Notes: generated by a model not told the origin, from the sequence alone. DNA of 64,000 nucleotides from Acestrorhynchus altus (GCA_034509495.1 CM067525.1:772496-836495); one strand, 5' to 3'. Positions 32,386-43,014 are shown, numbered from the stretch's first letter. Program-made: numbers and translations.

Positions 32386-32870
32386 CGGTACACACCAGTC
32401 AACCATGACATTAAGACCACCCCCTTGTTTCTTCACTCACTGTCCAATCGATCTGCTCCTCTGACCACACAGGAGCACTATGTAGTTCTATAATTACAGA
32501 CAAATGGCAGCACCACCACAAAGCAGGTATTATGTGGATGGTGGGTTCTCGGCACCAAGTGGATCAGTGCTGCTGGAGTGTTTAAACCCTGTGTCCACTC
32601 ACTGTCCACTCTATCAGACACTCCTACCGAGTGTCTCCACCTTGTAGATGTAAAGTCAGAGACAGAAGCTCATCTGTTTCTGCACAGTTTGTGTTGGTCG
32701 TCCTCTAGTCCTTCATCAGTGCTCACAGGACGCTGCCCACAGGACGCTGCCCACAGGACGCTGTCGGCTGGACATTTCTGGTCGGTGGACTGTTCTCGGT
32801 CCAGCAGTGACACTGAGGGGTTTAAACACTCCAGCAGCACTGCTGCGTCTGATCCACACATACCAGCATT
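32385..32870 (+). repeat. Dispersed repeat family X, longest copy
   Basis: Starts ACACCAGTCAACCATGACAT-TAAGACCACC, a terminus I recall from abundant fish repeats, and runs through AGGAGCACTATGTAG, GTGCTGCTGGAGTGTTTAAAC and, in inverted order, GTTTAAACACTCCAGCAGC. A 14-bp subrepeat (CACAGGACGCTGCC, three units) lies at about 32724-32766. No coding capacity. Confidence 0.75.
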
Positions 32871-32884
32871 ACACCGCAGCTGCC

Positions 32885-33910
32885 CGGCAGCCCTTTATCA
32901 GTCTATTTTCTGCATTTCTACCCATTTATCATGAAGTTCTATCACAATGTAAAATAGAGCAGAATTTGCTGATTTAAATAGTCCAAAAGTAAAAGTGGAT
33001 ATAGAAGGTTGTGTTCTCTGTGCAAATGTACTGTCAGGGATGGATTTTTCTACCCGACAGACACACAAAGGCTCAATTGCTTGGTTTATTAGAGGAAACA
33101 GAAAGAAAATTGGCATGGATCTGACATTAGACAGTGAGGAATATGTTCTGTCTATCATCCTGCTTTGAATTGGTCTTTCGGTCGCCCCCCATTCTCACTG
33201 GTTCATGCTGCAATTTGATGATTCAGTGACATTAGCAGTTGCTGATAATTACCTGACATTTATTGCTTTAGCTTTCACTCCAGTTTTCTCCCTTGTTCCC
33301 TCTTTCCCTCCCTCTCTCTCTTTTTCTCTTTGTCTCTTTCTCTCTTAATGGTACATAAATGGCCCGGATCCGCCACAATATATCTGCGCCGTCCCGCTAC
33401 AGCCCCACGCGTCTGAGTGTTCGACTCTTTGTTAGCTGATAAGGCAATTACGCCATTTAAGTAGTGCTCTCTGTGCATCGGAGGACAGTGATAAAGCACT
33501 TTAATAATGCATGTTTGAGACAGATAGTTTCTTGCCCTTGATTCTGACTGGCTGGCACAGTTTCAAAGCCCAGGCGAAGTTGCACTCTCTGAAATGCACA
33601 CTGTACATTATTAAATATCAGCACCGAGCCGGTGAATCTGCCTCATCTGTCGCCTTTTACGACATACTGATGTTGGCAGCTGGCTCCGGGATAGAGTGTG
33701 GTGTAGAGTGTGTTTGGAGATTTGCTCTCAAAGGATCAACACACAATTACCATTTCAAAGTGCATGCTCTTCAGAGAGCTGCGTGATACTCTGTGGGTAA
33801 GTGTCCTACGCAATATTGGCCTCGGCAGTACTGACGCCACAAAGGCTATATGCATATGCAAATTTGCACAGGAGTGCTGCGTTAAAAATAACAGTTGCAC
33901 CCAGAAGGAA
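32885..33910. other. Repeat-poor stretch with a candidate conserved segment
   Basis: 33290-33350 is pyrimidine-rich. 33340-33520 looks distinctive: CpG-containing, repeat-free, with TTAGCTGATAAGGCAATTACG (GATA and homeodomain-like sites). The remainder shows no gene. Confidence 0.35.
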
Positions 33911-33914
33911 GCGT

Positions 33915-34075
33915 GGAATTGCAATGCTCAGCGATCAATAACTGATGATAACTGTAGTCTGATCTGATCAATATTTATTGATCTACTCATACTAAAGTGG
34001 TGTCTCTCAGTACGGCGTCGGTTTAAATGCAACATGCCAGACGTCTCTGCATGGATACCTGCGTCAGCGATGGGT
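33915..34075 (-). mobile_element. Tc1-like relic (group B), terminal fragment
   Basis: The minus strand reads through ATGCAGAGACGTCTGGC, ACGCCGTACTGAGAGACACC and the TGAGTAGATCAATAAATATTGATCAG terminus, matching 63363-63455. Confidence 0.85.
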
Positions 34076-34096
34076 TCAGCTTCAGCCTTTTCACCA

Positions 34097-34141
<45 letters not shown>
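34097..34141. repeat. (ATT)n microsatellite
   Basis: About 15 pure ATT units, leading into a very AT-rich segment. Confidence 0.97.
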
Positions 34142-34143
<2 letters not shown>

Positions 34144-34144
34144 A

Positions 34145-34500
34145 AACAGTTACTGATAATGTGTATTATAAATACAATATATTTTATAAAAATGTAGAAC
34201 AAAACAAAAACAAAACATCTGTGCATATATTTACTAAAATTATTATAATGTATTATAACTCAAAATTGATGCGACCGATTCCCCACTTTTAGACTGACAT
34301 GATTTGGTAAATTAAATATGATTATAAGTGATAATTTAATTATTTATATTATTTAAAAAAAAATCATAATTTTGCACATATTGTATTAAATTATAAAGTA
34401 TTATAAAACTGAAATTGATGCTGCATTTTAATATTACATCCCTATTAGTTACAGTTACACCAATTATCCACCTGTAAAGGGTGATTCTGTTATCTGATTA
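34145..34500. other. AT-rich stretch with an internal duplication
   Basis: TATTATAACTCAAAATTGATGC near 34249 and TATTATAAAACTGAAATTGATGC near 34400 are related, so part of the segment is a diverged direct repeat about 150 bp apart. Confidence 0.5.
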
Positions 34501-34504
34501 AACA

Positions 34505-34739
34505 GCCGTGCTTTAGGGGCTGTGCTTTAGGGGCCGTGATTTAGGGGCCGTGCATTAGGGGCCGTGCTTTGGGGACCGTGATTTAGGGGCCGTGCATTAG
34601 GGGCCGTGCTTTGGGGACCGTGGTTTAGGGGCCGTGCTTTAGGGCCCGTGCTTTAGGGGCCGTGCTTTAGGGCCCGTGCTTTAGGGGCCGTGCTTTAGGG
34701 GCCGTGCTTTAGGGGCCCGTGCTTTAGGGGCCGTGCTTT
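34505..34739. repeat. 14-bp G-rich minisatellite
   Basis: About 17 units of CCGTGCTTTAGGGG with variants (GATTTAGGGG, GCATTAGGGG, TTTGGGGA, TTAGGGCC). Each unit carries a G3-G4 run, and most contain the word TTAGGG. Confidence 0.97.
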
Positions 34740-34744
34740 CAGGT

Positions 34745-35365
34745 CTGCTGCTCTGTGAATTCTGACTTTCACATGGAAAGTCTCAGCAGCCAATGAGAGT
34801 GATCAGAATTACAGGGAATATCAGTGACATTTCAAATGTCAAACAATTCATAATGTTTCACAAGAGAGATCAAGGTGTGTTGATGGTGAGATCCAGATAA
34901 CTGATAACACAAGTGCACTCTCACACTCTCACACACTCATGATACCACAGTCACGCAAACGTGGTCCAGCAATGACATTGAAGCAAAGCTCGTATAGGAC
35001 TTGACCTTTTCTTTACAGCCTCCCCATCACACCACCTGTCAATCAGTCTCTCGTCTCCTTTCTCCCTCTCTTGCAGTTTTAGCCCCGATTGTCAGTCGAG
35101 TCTGTGCTGGTCGGCTCTAGTGTGCAGATGTTTTCATCAGTCAGAGTCGACAATTGCAGAGAGAGTTGAGGAGTGGGCGAGGGACCCGGGCTCCGATTTA
35201 TTTTTGGACTCTTGACCAGTTAGTATATCAAATATCAGATTTTTTGACCTGACTCTGAGTGTCTGCGGGTCAGTCTGACCTGACTTTAGCATCAGCATGT
35301 CATCAACTCCAGTTTGCATTGTAGGTGTTGTGCCAAATTCTGCTTCCTTACCAGAATCTAATTGT
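34745..35365. other. Non-coding stretch
   Basis: No repeat family or gene recognised. Confidence 0.4.
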
Positions 35366-35368
35366 TGT

Positions 35369-35700
35369 ATCTTCTTTACTCATCTGGTTCTGCTCTTGGG
35401 CTGAACTTGCGAGGACAGCCTGTTCTGAGATCTTTTTAAATCCCTTCTCAGACTCATCTGCATCTACAACCTTCTTTCTGAAGGCCTCAGAGAGCTCTAT
35501 GGATCTGACCATGATGATCCCCCTCACTTCAACAATCAAGAGCAAACCAAACTAATGTCTGAGGTTTAAATAAGATGGTCTCCTCCAAAGTCCTCTCTAA
35601 TGATGGTCTGATCATTAGCAGCTGATGTTCCGCACCTGATTCTAAGTTCATGAATTTTATGCAGTAATAAATGTGGGTGTGTCCTAACGTTTTAATGTCC
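35369..35700 (-). mobile_element. Tc1-like relic (group A), N-terminal part and end
   Basis: The minus strand encodes the HTH start (SIELSEAFRKKVVDADESEKGFKKISEQ, in a frame from about 35545). It is then joined to the linker TTCAGCCCAAGAGCAGAACC, skipping the end of the HTH. The right side continues to the element end (GGTGTGTCCTAACGTTT). Confidence 0.88.
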
Positions 35701-35871
35701 ATAAGCATAAATGTGTAAATAAACAAACAAACAACAAATAAAACCTCTAAATTCCCATGCTGTGGGCCTTCGTGTGTGCCCTACATTGTGTTTGTGAAGG
35801 TATATTGCACTTTCATTTCCAATGGAGTCATGTTGTGAAGTTACGGGGAAAGAGTGGATTGTAGTGTAACC

Positions 35872-35872
35872 G

Positions 35873-35918
<46 letters not shown>

Positions 35919-35922
35919 GGAG
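35872..35922. repeat. (GT)n(GA)n compound microsatellite
   Basis: A short GT run passes directly into a GA run with GGGAG interruptions. Confidence 0.95.
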
Positions 35923-36175
35923 TGTGTGAAACGGTAAGGGGTAGAGGCAGATTTGCTGGGTAATTGAGTGTTTAATCCCATCAAAGTCAGAGCTGTGCCG
36001 ACCGCCTCTCTGCCTAATCTTAGAGTAATTACATATCCCCCCGACTCCGCCTAATACACACACATGCTCACACACTCTGAGAAAATCTCACACAAACTCT
36101 CGAACCAGAACTTACCCTTACATACATGAACACATTCCAGTACCCTGTCCGCCTTTACAACTCGAGGCCAATTTG

Positions 36176-36214
36176 GTGAATAAAAGAAAGTACATTCGAC
36201 TTTCTTTTATTCAC
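36176..36214. repeat. Perfect 16-bp hairpin
   Basis: GTGAATAAAAGAAAGT (36176-36191) is exactly complementary to ACTTTCTTTTATTCAC (36199-36214) with a 7-base loop. No poly-U context or adjacent gene suggests a terminator role. Confidence 0.95.
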
Positions 36215-36331
36215 TGAAATTTTAAAGGACTTATTGGACAAATACCAGCTACTGTTATTCTCAGGAGATCCCAGACCTGCTCAAATTTGTTTTCATTTGT
36301 CAATATTTCACAGAGTTTGACCATGGCTATG

Positions 36332-36332
<1 letters not shown>

Positions 36333-36362
<30 letters not shown>
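36333..36362. repeat. (TTTA)n microsatellite
   Basis: About seven pure units. Confidence 0.95.
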
Positions 36363-36364
36363 CG

Positions 36365-37150
36365 GAGTTGGTGGCCCCTCCACCATGTCATTTTGACCCT
36401 TAAGACAACACAAGGGTCCAGTACAGCGTCTGACAACCTCTTGATGGCAGTGCTAAATTGCTCCAGTAGGCTTTGTCCTGCTGTAAATCAGCCCATTCTG
36501 AAGAGAAAACGAGAGCGCGCTTTTAGTGCTCAGGCTAAAGGCTGAGAGCTGGGCCAGTAAATAATATGTTAATGGTGATGGCTTTATTTCTCTACACCAC
36601 CATCAGTCACGCTGGAGCAGAGGCAAATAAAGCCATGGGAAATCCAGTATAAATCAATGTATATGAACCTGTTTTTGTACCAGAACAAGTTAGTGTGTTT
36701 CTGAGGATGTACCAGTGCAAAACCAGTGGACCAGTCTGCTAAACTAGTGAGCTTTAATGTTACCAAAACAATGAATGCAGTGCTAATATTACAGACTTCA
36801 CTGTTGAGCCTTCTGGACATGGAGATGTCCACCTAAAGACCCCAGAGAAAAGCGGAGTATAGGTAAAGTGAAAGGGCAGGGTCAAAGGTGCCATTGTGAG
36901 ATCATCTCGTCAACATCCTGGGTCATGTTTGTTTGGTGATCAGTTTTGCTTTTGGTTCGGGGAGTCTGGTACATTCAGGGCTCATTGAAAATATTTGGGA
37001 CCCCAGAAGTCCAGGCCACATGACACCCATGGTGGCCCCCGTCAAGGGGTGGCTATAGAGCCCCTCCATGAAAACCATACACAGATGCAACCAGTTGAGC
37101 TATATTTTTCAGTAGCGTAGTAAACTGGGCTTACTGGGCCTTGGGGAGAT
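36365..37150. other. Non-coding stretch
   Basis: No recognised gene. Nothing distinctive apart from short purine-rich words. Confidence 0.4.
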
Positions 37151-37153
37151 TCT

Positions 37154-37500
37154 GTTTCTGCATAAATTTGAACGAACTCCATCAGATTTTCAGTTGAACC
37201 TCGCAAGAATGTGGGTCATGCACAAAGACAACGACCCTAAGCACACAAGTGGTTCTACCAAAGAATGTTTAAAGAAGAATCAATTCAGTGTTTCAGAATG
37301 TCCACTCAATCTCCTGACCTTAAACCAGTAAAATGTTGGGGAAGAACCTGAAGCAGCAGGTCATGGGAGGAAACCCACCAATATAACAGAGCTGAAGAAG
37401 TCTTGTGCTAAAATTCCTCCTTTCCACCTTAAATTCAGAAGCCTCTTATTAAAACTAGTTGGATGCTCTGAAATACGCAACTGTAACAAATATGCAAAAA
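37154..37500 (+). mobile_element. Tc1-like relic (group C)
   Basis: Begins TTTCTGCATAAATTTGAACG as at 1438, then DNDPKHTSGSTKEC-like codons at about 37225-37268 and a SP-DLKPVK-like block (catalytic Glu codon mutated) near 37312-37332. The tail KQQVMGGNPPI resembles 1617-1650. Not functional. Confidence 0.83.
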
Positions 37501-37969
37501 AGAAGAAACTGGGCGACTACTTTTCCACAGAACTGTTATATACATGGGATAAAGAATGTTGCTGTCAGTGTGTGTTTTTTGTATTTGTGTCTCCGTGACC
37601 CCTGTCAGATGCTCACCTGTTTGTCGTGGTGTTGACAGGACCTTGGACACTTCTCTCTGACAGCGCTGTCCCCTTCAGCATGTCACTGTTCACTCCCTCA
37701 GCACACTGACACTACACTCACACTCAGGAGGAAAGGTCAAGCCCGAGAAGCAGAGATGCTACAGCAGGACATTGTTGAGGACAGGCAGAATGAGACAACA
37801 AGGCTTTAGGGCTGCCTTATTTCCTGGACGAGGATTGCAGTAACAGTGGTGTTTCATTATTAAAGTGTTCATCTATTTGCCCTGAGGTCTAGTAAGAATA
37901 TCTGTTGGAATTGTTACTGACCTCTCATTATCCTTTGGAATTAAACAAGTGTCTATTGTCCCTTGTTTT

Positions 37970-38065
37970 GTTGAATCTCATACGAATGTGGGTCACGCAA
38001 CAAGACAACAACCCTAAAAAAAGGGAAACCTGAATGGAAAAAAGCCCAAACATCTTAAAGAATGC
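37970..38065 (+). mobile_element. Tc1-like relic (group C), short piece
   Basis: GAATGTGGGTCACGCAACAA-GACAACAACCCTAA is the QQDND block of group C in a very short fragment. Confidence 0.7.
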
Positions 38066-38119
38066 ACAGAACAGGGTGGAAATGTTACAGCAGAAGTAAG
38101 ACACTGACACTATGTGCAT

Positions 38120-38325
38120 GTTCAGGTGTTTTTTTTTATTAAAATTGCATCTGTGGGTGGGATTTCAATGTCTAGCCTTGAGGGTTCAAACTGATTTTGA
38201 AAATACATCATGTTTGAGAAAATGTACACTTTCCAAGTTTACCTGTGGCTCCAATTCAGACAATATCTCGCTCTAGCTCAGTCATAAGGCAGGCTGAAGC
38301 CAAAATACCAAGAACAGTCTACCTT
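38120..38325 (+). repeat. Diverged repeat pair, copy 1
   Basis: TTTCAATGTCTAGCCTTGAG followed by GGTTCAAACTG and, later, GTTTACCTGTGGCTCC and CTCGCTCTAG match copy 2 at 39128-39315 in order and spacing. Confidence 0.88.
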
Positions 38326-38499
38326 GTTTGGGATGTCTGTAGAAACATCTTTGTCGAATTTCATAATTGCACATAACATGTTTGTTCTTCTCTGGCCTCT
38401 ACTCTTTCCAGAAGGCTGCACAATAGATTCCAGTAAACATTACTGGTAGGGTTTAATTCCATTAAGCTATGAGAGCCAAAGCAAGGTCACAAGGAGTTC

Positions 38500-38690
38500 A
38501 GGTCACTCGTCCCAAGGTACTGTATGGAGCTCCAGCACTCCAGAGAACACAGTTCCAGTGCTCCACGGTTAAAGGGTGGGGGGCTTTATGCACCACAATT
38601 CATTGGCCATTATGACCCTAGGTTCATGTGCAGCTGCTCCAAAGCATCCCATTCGGTGATGCTTTGGAGACCAAACACAAGCAGTGCATG
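38500..38690 (-). mobile_element. Family Y repeat fragment, inverted
   Basis: TATGGAGCTCCAGCACTCCA followed by GAGAACACAGTTCCAGTGCTCC parallels 60106-60150 and, on the other strand, 4730-4790. Confidence 0.58.
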
Positions 38691-38699
38691 TACCTGAAC

Positions 38700-39110
38700 A
38701 CCTCAGCAATGACTGGAGCTTCACGTGGGTGAATTCACTAATTACAACTGACTGGATAGGTTTGTTGACATGCAGTCTGGATCCATGTGTGATATAAACA
38801 GTGATAGTATTTTCTACCAGTAGTGTTAGTGTTAGAGTGCAGGTAGAGTGCATTTGGAGTGCCTTGAGAATTGCACTAAAGCCCAGGCGAAGGCTACTTG
38901 CATTATGCATTAGGCTGTACAGTGCAACACATGATCAATAACAGAAGCACTATGCTTTATGCTTGCAAACGGCAGCTATTTGTAGTAATAGAGAAAGTGT
39001 AGACAGGTAATTCATTCAGTAACACTGCTGCTGAGGGAGACTAGAAGATCAAATTACAATCCTGTTTTCCTTAGTTCAATACTTGAACTACGACACCGTA
39101 TAAATATGTA
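38700..39110. other. Non-coding spacer between repeat copies
   Basis: No recognised family or frame. Confidence 0.4.
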
Positions 39111-39127
39111 TATGTGTATAGAATTTT

Positions 39128-39315
39128 ATGAAAATGACATCTGTTGGGAGACTTTCAATGTCTAGCCTTGAGGGTTCAAACTGGAGGTGCATCACTTCAA
39201 AGGAAAGTAAACGTACACTTTTCAAAGTTTACCTGTGGCCCCGACGCAAACAATGCCTCGCTCTAGTTCTGTCCGAAGGCAGCCTAAATCCAAAAGCAAT
39301 AACAGTCTGAGAGTG
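39128..39315 (+). repeat. Diverged repeat pair, copy 2
   Basis: Matches 38120-38325 in order (TTTCAATGTCTAGCCTTGAG, GTTTACCTGTGGCCCC, CTCGCTCTAG), with an internal difference where copy 1 has an ATACATCATG stretch. The copies lie about 1 kb apart, head to tail. Confidence 0.88.
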
Positions 39316-39319
39316 GTTT

Positions 39320-39725
39320 TCACATCAGTCTGAACGTTTGAACTTTTCAGTTTGGTCCACACCGAAGTAGAGGATGTAAAAGATGCCTGTGTGGCCACGA
39401 ACGAAAGAGGCAAAATTTGAGCCAGATCATCTGCGAGTGTTCTTTTTTTGGAGCAGTTATTGGAAGGTGAGGAGGACTACCATCACAAATCGAACAATAA
39501 TGAAGAGAAAGAACCAGTGTTGTGCTGAAACCCATGTGCAGGAGTATGGTATAACTGTAGATGAACCCTTATTTATAAACACAAACAAAAGGAATCTGAG
39601 GGTAATCCATCACACTCACATCTCCATGAGACACGTGCACCCCGCTCATCATGACCTCTACCACGTCTTCTTGACTAAAGTTAGTGTCTGCCCAACCTCT
39701 TGGTGAGAGACTGCTGACTGCTGGA
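39320..39725. other. Non-coding stretch
   Basis: A 107-codon frame at 39383-39706 has no recognised domain. Confidence 0.4.
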
Positions 39726-39729
39726 CGTG

Positions 39730-40020
39730 ACAACTAGTTGATAGACCTTGAAAGGGGGCATCATAGGACTGATCAAGCCATCATCACCTTAATTTGCAGT
39801 GGTGTCGGGAACGAGAACCTGGACTGCTATGGACTGGAACCGTATCATCTTTAGCTAAAAATCCAGGTTTTGTTTGGGATCTGACGATGACAACATCTCT
39901 GCTGTAATGCAGGGTGCCATACGGAACCTGTACCTCCATGCCCACATGTATCTCATCTTGTATCAAGGATCCCAACAGGGAATTAGAGCCTCCTTTCAAT
40001 TGTAAAGTTGTAAAGGCACT
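39730..40020 (+). mobile_element. Tc1-like relic (group D), C-terminal end
   Basis: The stretch GTGGTGTCGGGAACGAGAAC through CTGGACTGCTATGGAC, ATCCAGGTTTTGTTTGGGATC and GCCATACGGAACCTGTACCTCC follows the order I expect of a Tc1 transposase 3' half with an internal deletion. GGAGGTACAGGTTCCGTA at 50724-50741 is its inverted counterpart. Confidence 0.6.
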
Positions 40021-40029
40021 TCCACTACT

Positions 40030-40260
40030 TTCTTTGATGTTCAGACCTCCACCAATGGTCAAGATTACAAAGTCCATGCTGCCAGTCCTCCACCTTCCAA
40101 TGTCCAATCTTCTGATACTCAATCATCCAGAGGCTAAGCCCCTAGTGCCCAAGCCTCCAATTTTCCACCTTTCAGTGTCCAAGCCTTCAGTGACCAAGCC
40201 TACAAGTCTCTAACCCCAAGCTTCCAACTGCCAACCCTCCAGGGCCCAACCTCAAAAGAC
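40030..40260. repeat. Degenerate CCAAGCCT-rich repeat
   Basis: Variants of the word (C)CCAAGCCTCCA / TCCAA(G/T)CTT occur every 10-20 bases from about 40050 to 40250. They give a Pro/Lys/Ser-rich frame on the plus strand while the minus strand is also open. It looks like a decayed short-unit minisatellite. Confidence 0.6.
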
Positions 40261-40680
40261 CAGCATTCGATTCTTATGCACCCTGATGGACCTGCCTGCC
40301 TGTGTGTTGATGGAATCCGAGTACTCAAAAGCCCTGAATAAAACCACTGCTGCAGTCTGCTGCACCCTTAACACCAACACTGGTTAATATGCAAACTCCT
40401 GCAGTGTACAGTACATGTAAAAGAGGCTCTTCTGGATGTGAAGTATTCCATTGGGAGCAATAGTTACCTGACCTGCTGTCACGTGACACTAGATGTGTTT
40501 TGATTTATTAACATAAAATATCTAAAATAAACCAGTAAGGTTTTAAGAACCATCAGATGCTGTAATCTCAGTGGAGGTTCTTTTAAACCCAGAGTAAGTA
40601 GAATTCAATAAAGTCCAGTTAGAGAATAATAAGTGTTTTATAAATTATTTTGATGAATGTGTTGATCTACTAAGATGATT
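40260..40680. other. Non-coding stretch
   Basis: No recognised feature. 40560-40640 may belong to a family Z flank. Confidence 0.35.
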
Positions 40681-40683
40681 TAT

Positions 40684-41183
40684 TTAACCTTTAGGACTCT
40701 ATGCTAATTTGTGGGATGTTTGAGGAGACAGTCACACATACCAGGTATTATTTTCAGGAAATCATAAGATTTACATATATCTCAGTGAGAGTTTGTATGC
40801 AGGTTGAGCATCAGCCCCGCCCCCTCTCTCTGATCAGTCAGAGTCTGTATACAGGTTGAGCATCAGCCCCGCCCCCTCTCTCTGATCAGTCAGAGTCTGT
40901 ATGCAGGTGCCCCTCTCTCTGACTGGGGAAGTCAGAGTCTGTATGCAGGCTGGGAGCATCAGCCCCGCCTCTCTCTCTGATCAGCAGAGTCTGTATGCAG
41001 GTTGAGCATCAGTCTCTGCCCTCTCTCTCTCTGACGCCAGAGTTCACATGGTGTTAATCATCAGCCTGCCTCTCTCTCTGACTGGGGTCAGAGTCTGTAT
41101 GCAGGCTAATCATCAGCCTCGCCTCTCTGATCAGTCAGAGTCTGTATGCAGGTTAATCATCAGCCCCGCCCTCCCTCCCGCCT
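40684..41183 (-). mobile_element. Family Z copy with the largest GC-box array
   Basis: Starts TTAA-CCTTTAGGACTC at 40684, the inverted form of the 45305 terminus. From 40788 to 41183 it carries about eight units of the 52-bp minisatellite in minus orientation (GCATCAGCCCCGCCCC...TCTGATCAGTCAGAGTCTGTATGC). Several are shortened or fused (for example 40910-41090). The far end beyond 41183 is not recognised. Confidence 0.85.
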
Positions 41184-41184
41184 A

Positions 41185-41990
41185 GAAAACGGCACGTAAA
41201 AACATTGGAATTTCAGAAATACTTCATTAAATTCTATTAACTATTTCTCTGATCGATCAGTTGAGACATCGTCCACCTGCCTGACCTCTGTACATTCAAC
41301 TCAACAGCAGATGAGATGAACAATCACAGAAACCCTACAAACACCGATTCAATTACAACCTTTACACTTGAACACACTCAGAATTAGTGCTTTAGTGTTT
41401 CTTAATTAACTCCAGCGAGGAGCCAGCTGCAATAACAAGCAGAAGTTGTAATCCAGGGGTGGCTGACCCCGCGAGCAGCCCACGAGCTGCCTGAGCCGAT
41501 GCTGAGGCCGTCACTTTGACACTGACATTTTCACACGGAGCTGCTTTATTGGACTGATGCAACAGAGTGCTCCTGTGACGGATTACGGGCCCTCTCTCCC
41601 TCTCTCTCTGTTTGCAGCCCCTCAACATGAAGACGTCAACATTTTCCTCGGTATTAGAATTTACCTGGCACAAATTCCTGGAAATGAGAGACGGTAAGGA
41701 AATGTGGGGAAAAAGGCGAGAAAGGAGGGACGAGGGAAACAGCATCTGAAGCATAACGACAGTGGTGTATTTAATTGTACAGTGAGCACCTAAAAGCATT
41801 ACGCATTAACCGTATATACGCTGATATCCTGCACGTTCTCAAAGGGTTCCTGGACTCAGACACTGTCTAACAACACCTAACCCAATACCAGTAATCCCCC
41901 CTTTATCAATGTAATTGACCACGATCCTCCCTGTGAACGCTCACTGTCAACTAAATAGCTGCACCAGAAGGACGTGTAGGATTGCAGTTC
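41185..41990. other. Repeat-poor stretch
   Basis: 41395-41610 is repeat-free and GC-richer with several CpGs. The minus-strand frame 41392-41799 (135 codons) has no recognised domain. Candidate conserved non-coding DNA at best. Confidence 0.35.
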
Positions 41991-41994
41991 TATA

Positions 41995-42400
41995 ATGAAG
42001 GAAGATGAAGGTGATCAGGATCAATAACTGATGATAGCTGTATCTGATCTTATCAATATTTATTGATCTACTCATACAGAAGTGGTGGCCTCAGACGGCG
42101 TCAAGTTTAATTAACATGCCAGACGCTCTCTGCATGAGGTGTAGAGGTTCCTAATGGTGTTCATGATCATCCATCCATGCAGCTTGAATGTTCTCACTCA
42201 GTTCTGCAGATGGTGTGGTAGGGGTGGAGTGTCGATAGAGCGTCCAATAGCATCCACACATTTTCAATGAGGGACAGGTCTGAGACGACTGACCACGAAT
42301 GTATCTAGTCTTCAAGACGAGATCTTGAGATGGTGCAGTGTGTGATTTGCGCCGTCCCATTGGGAATAGAGCACAGAACCCCGTGATTGCAAAGGCCACC
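41995..42400 (-). mobile_element. Tc1-like relic (group B), C-terminal part and end
   Basis: The minus strand reads the SQDLVLKTRYIR-type block (the homologue of SRSRLEDTD), the SPIENVW area (about 42258-42290) and the terminal TGAGTAGATCAATAAATATTG. The CTGAGAGACACCACT block is changed. It contains many stops. Confidence 0.9.
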
Positions 42401-43010
42401 AATTGGTGATTCCAGAATTTTACTGGGCAGTGATTCCATACTTATAAAACTGTCGTTGAATTATCATCCTGAATACCGGAATGGTGATTCCAAACTTTTG
42501 AAGGATAGTCTTCTAAGCAGGTGTTTCTGATGACGTGGTCAGAGTGGCTGCTACATGATAGGTGCATCTAATAATCTTTCAAAGTAGAGTATGAGTACAA
42601 AGTGTGTACGAAGAGTACCAAGAGATCCTGAGCTGAATCTCACTTTGCTACTAGAAGAATGTTATAAATATGAATGCCATAGATGTATAAATAATTTCTT
42701 CTTCTACCAAAGTTCCTGCTTCCTGGGCCAAGCCGCACGTACTTTCTCACACAGGCATACTGTTGCACTTTCAGCTCACACTGAGCACTTTCTTGTCACC
42801 ATCTGTACCAGGAAATGACACTTTGCATGTGAAAACACTTAATTTAAGAAGCACATCTGAAGAAATGTTCCACAAAGTTCTGTAAATAGACTGTTCTTTC
42901 ACAGTCAGATTTCTCCTTAAGAGACATGTCTCATCAGGCTGTTCGAACAAATATAGTGGACAATGCAATGCCTGGTCAAAAATAGTAACATTGTGATTTA
43001 TTGTCATCTA
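42400..43010. other. Non-coding stretch
   Basis: No feature recognised; short frames only. Confidence 0.4.
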
Positions 43011-43014
43011 CAAA

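Noticed and set aside
32385..32870. A protein-coding exon in the 118-codon frame at 32578-32934
   Set aside because: The frame runs through dispersed repeat family X, which occurs at six other places in the window.
34505..34739. Interstitial telomeric sequence
   Set aside because: TTAGGG words occur but only inside a 14-bp unit; there is no (TTAGGG)n array.
36176..36214. Rho-independent terminator
   Set aside because: The hairpin is AT-rich, lacks a following T-run and lies in eukaryotic non-coding DNA.
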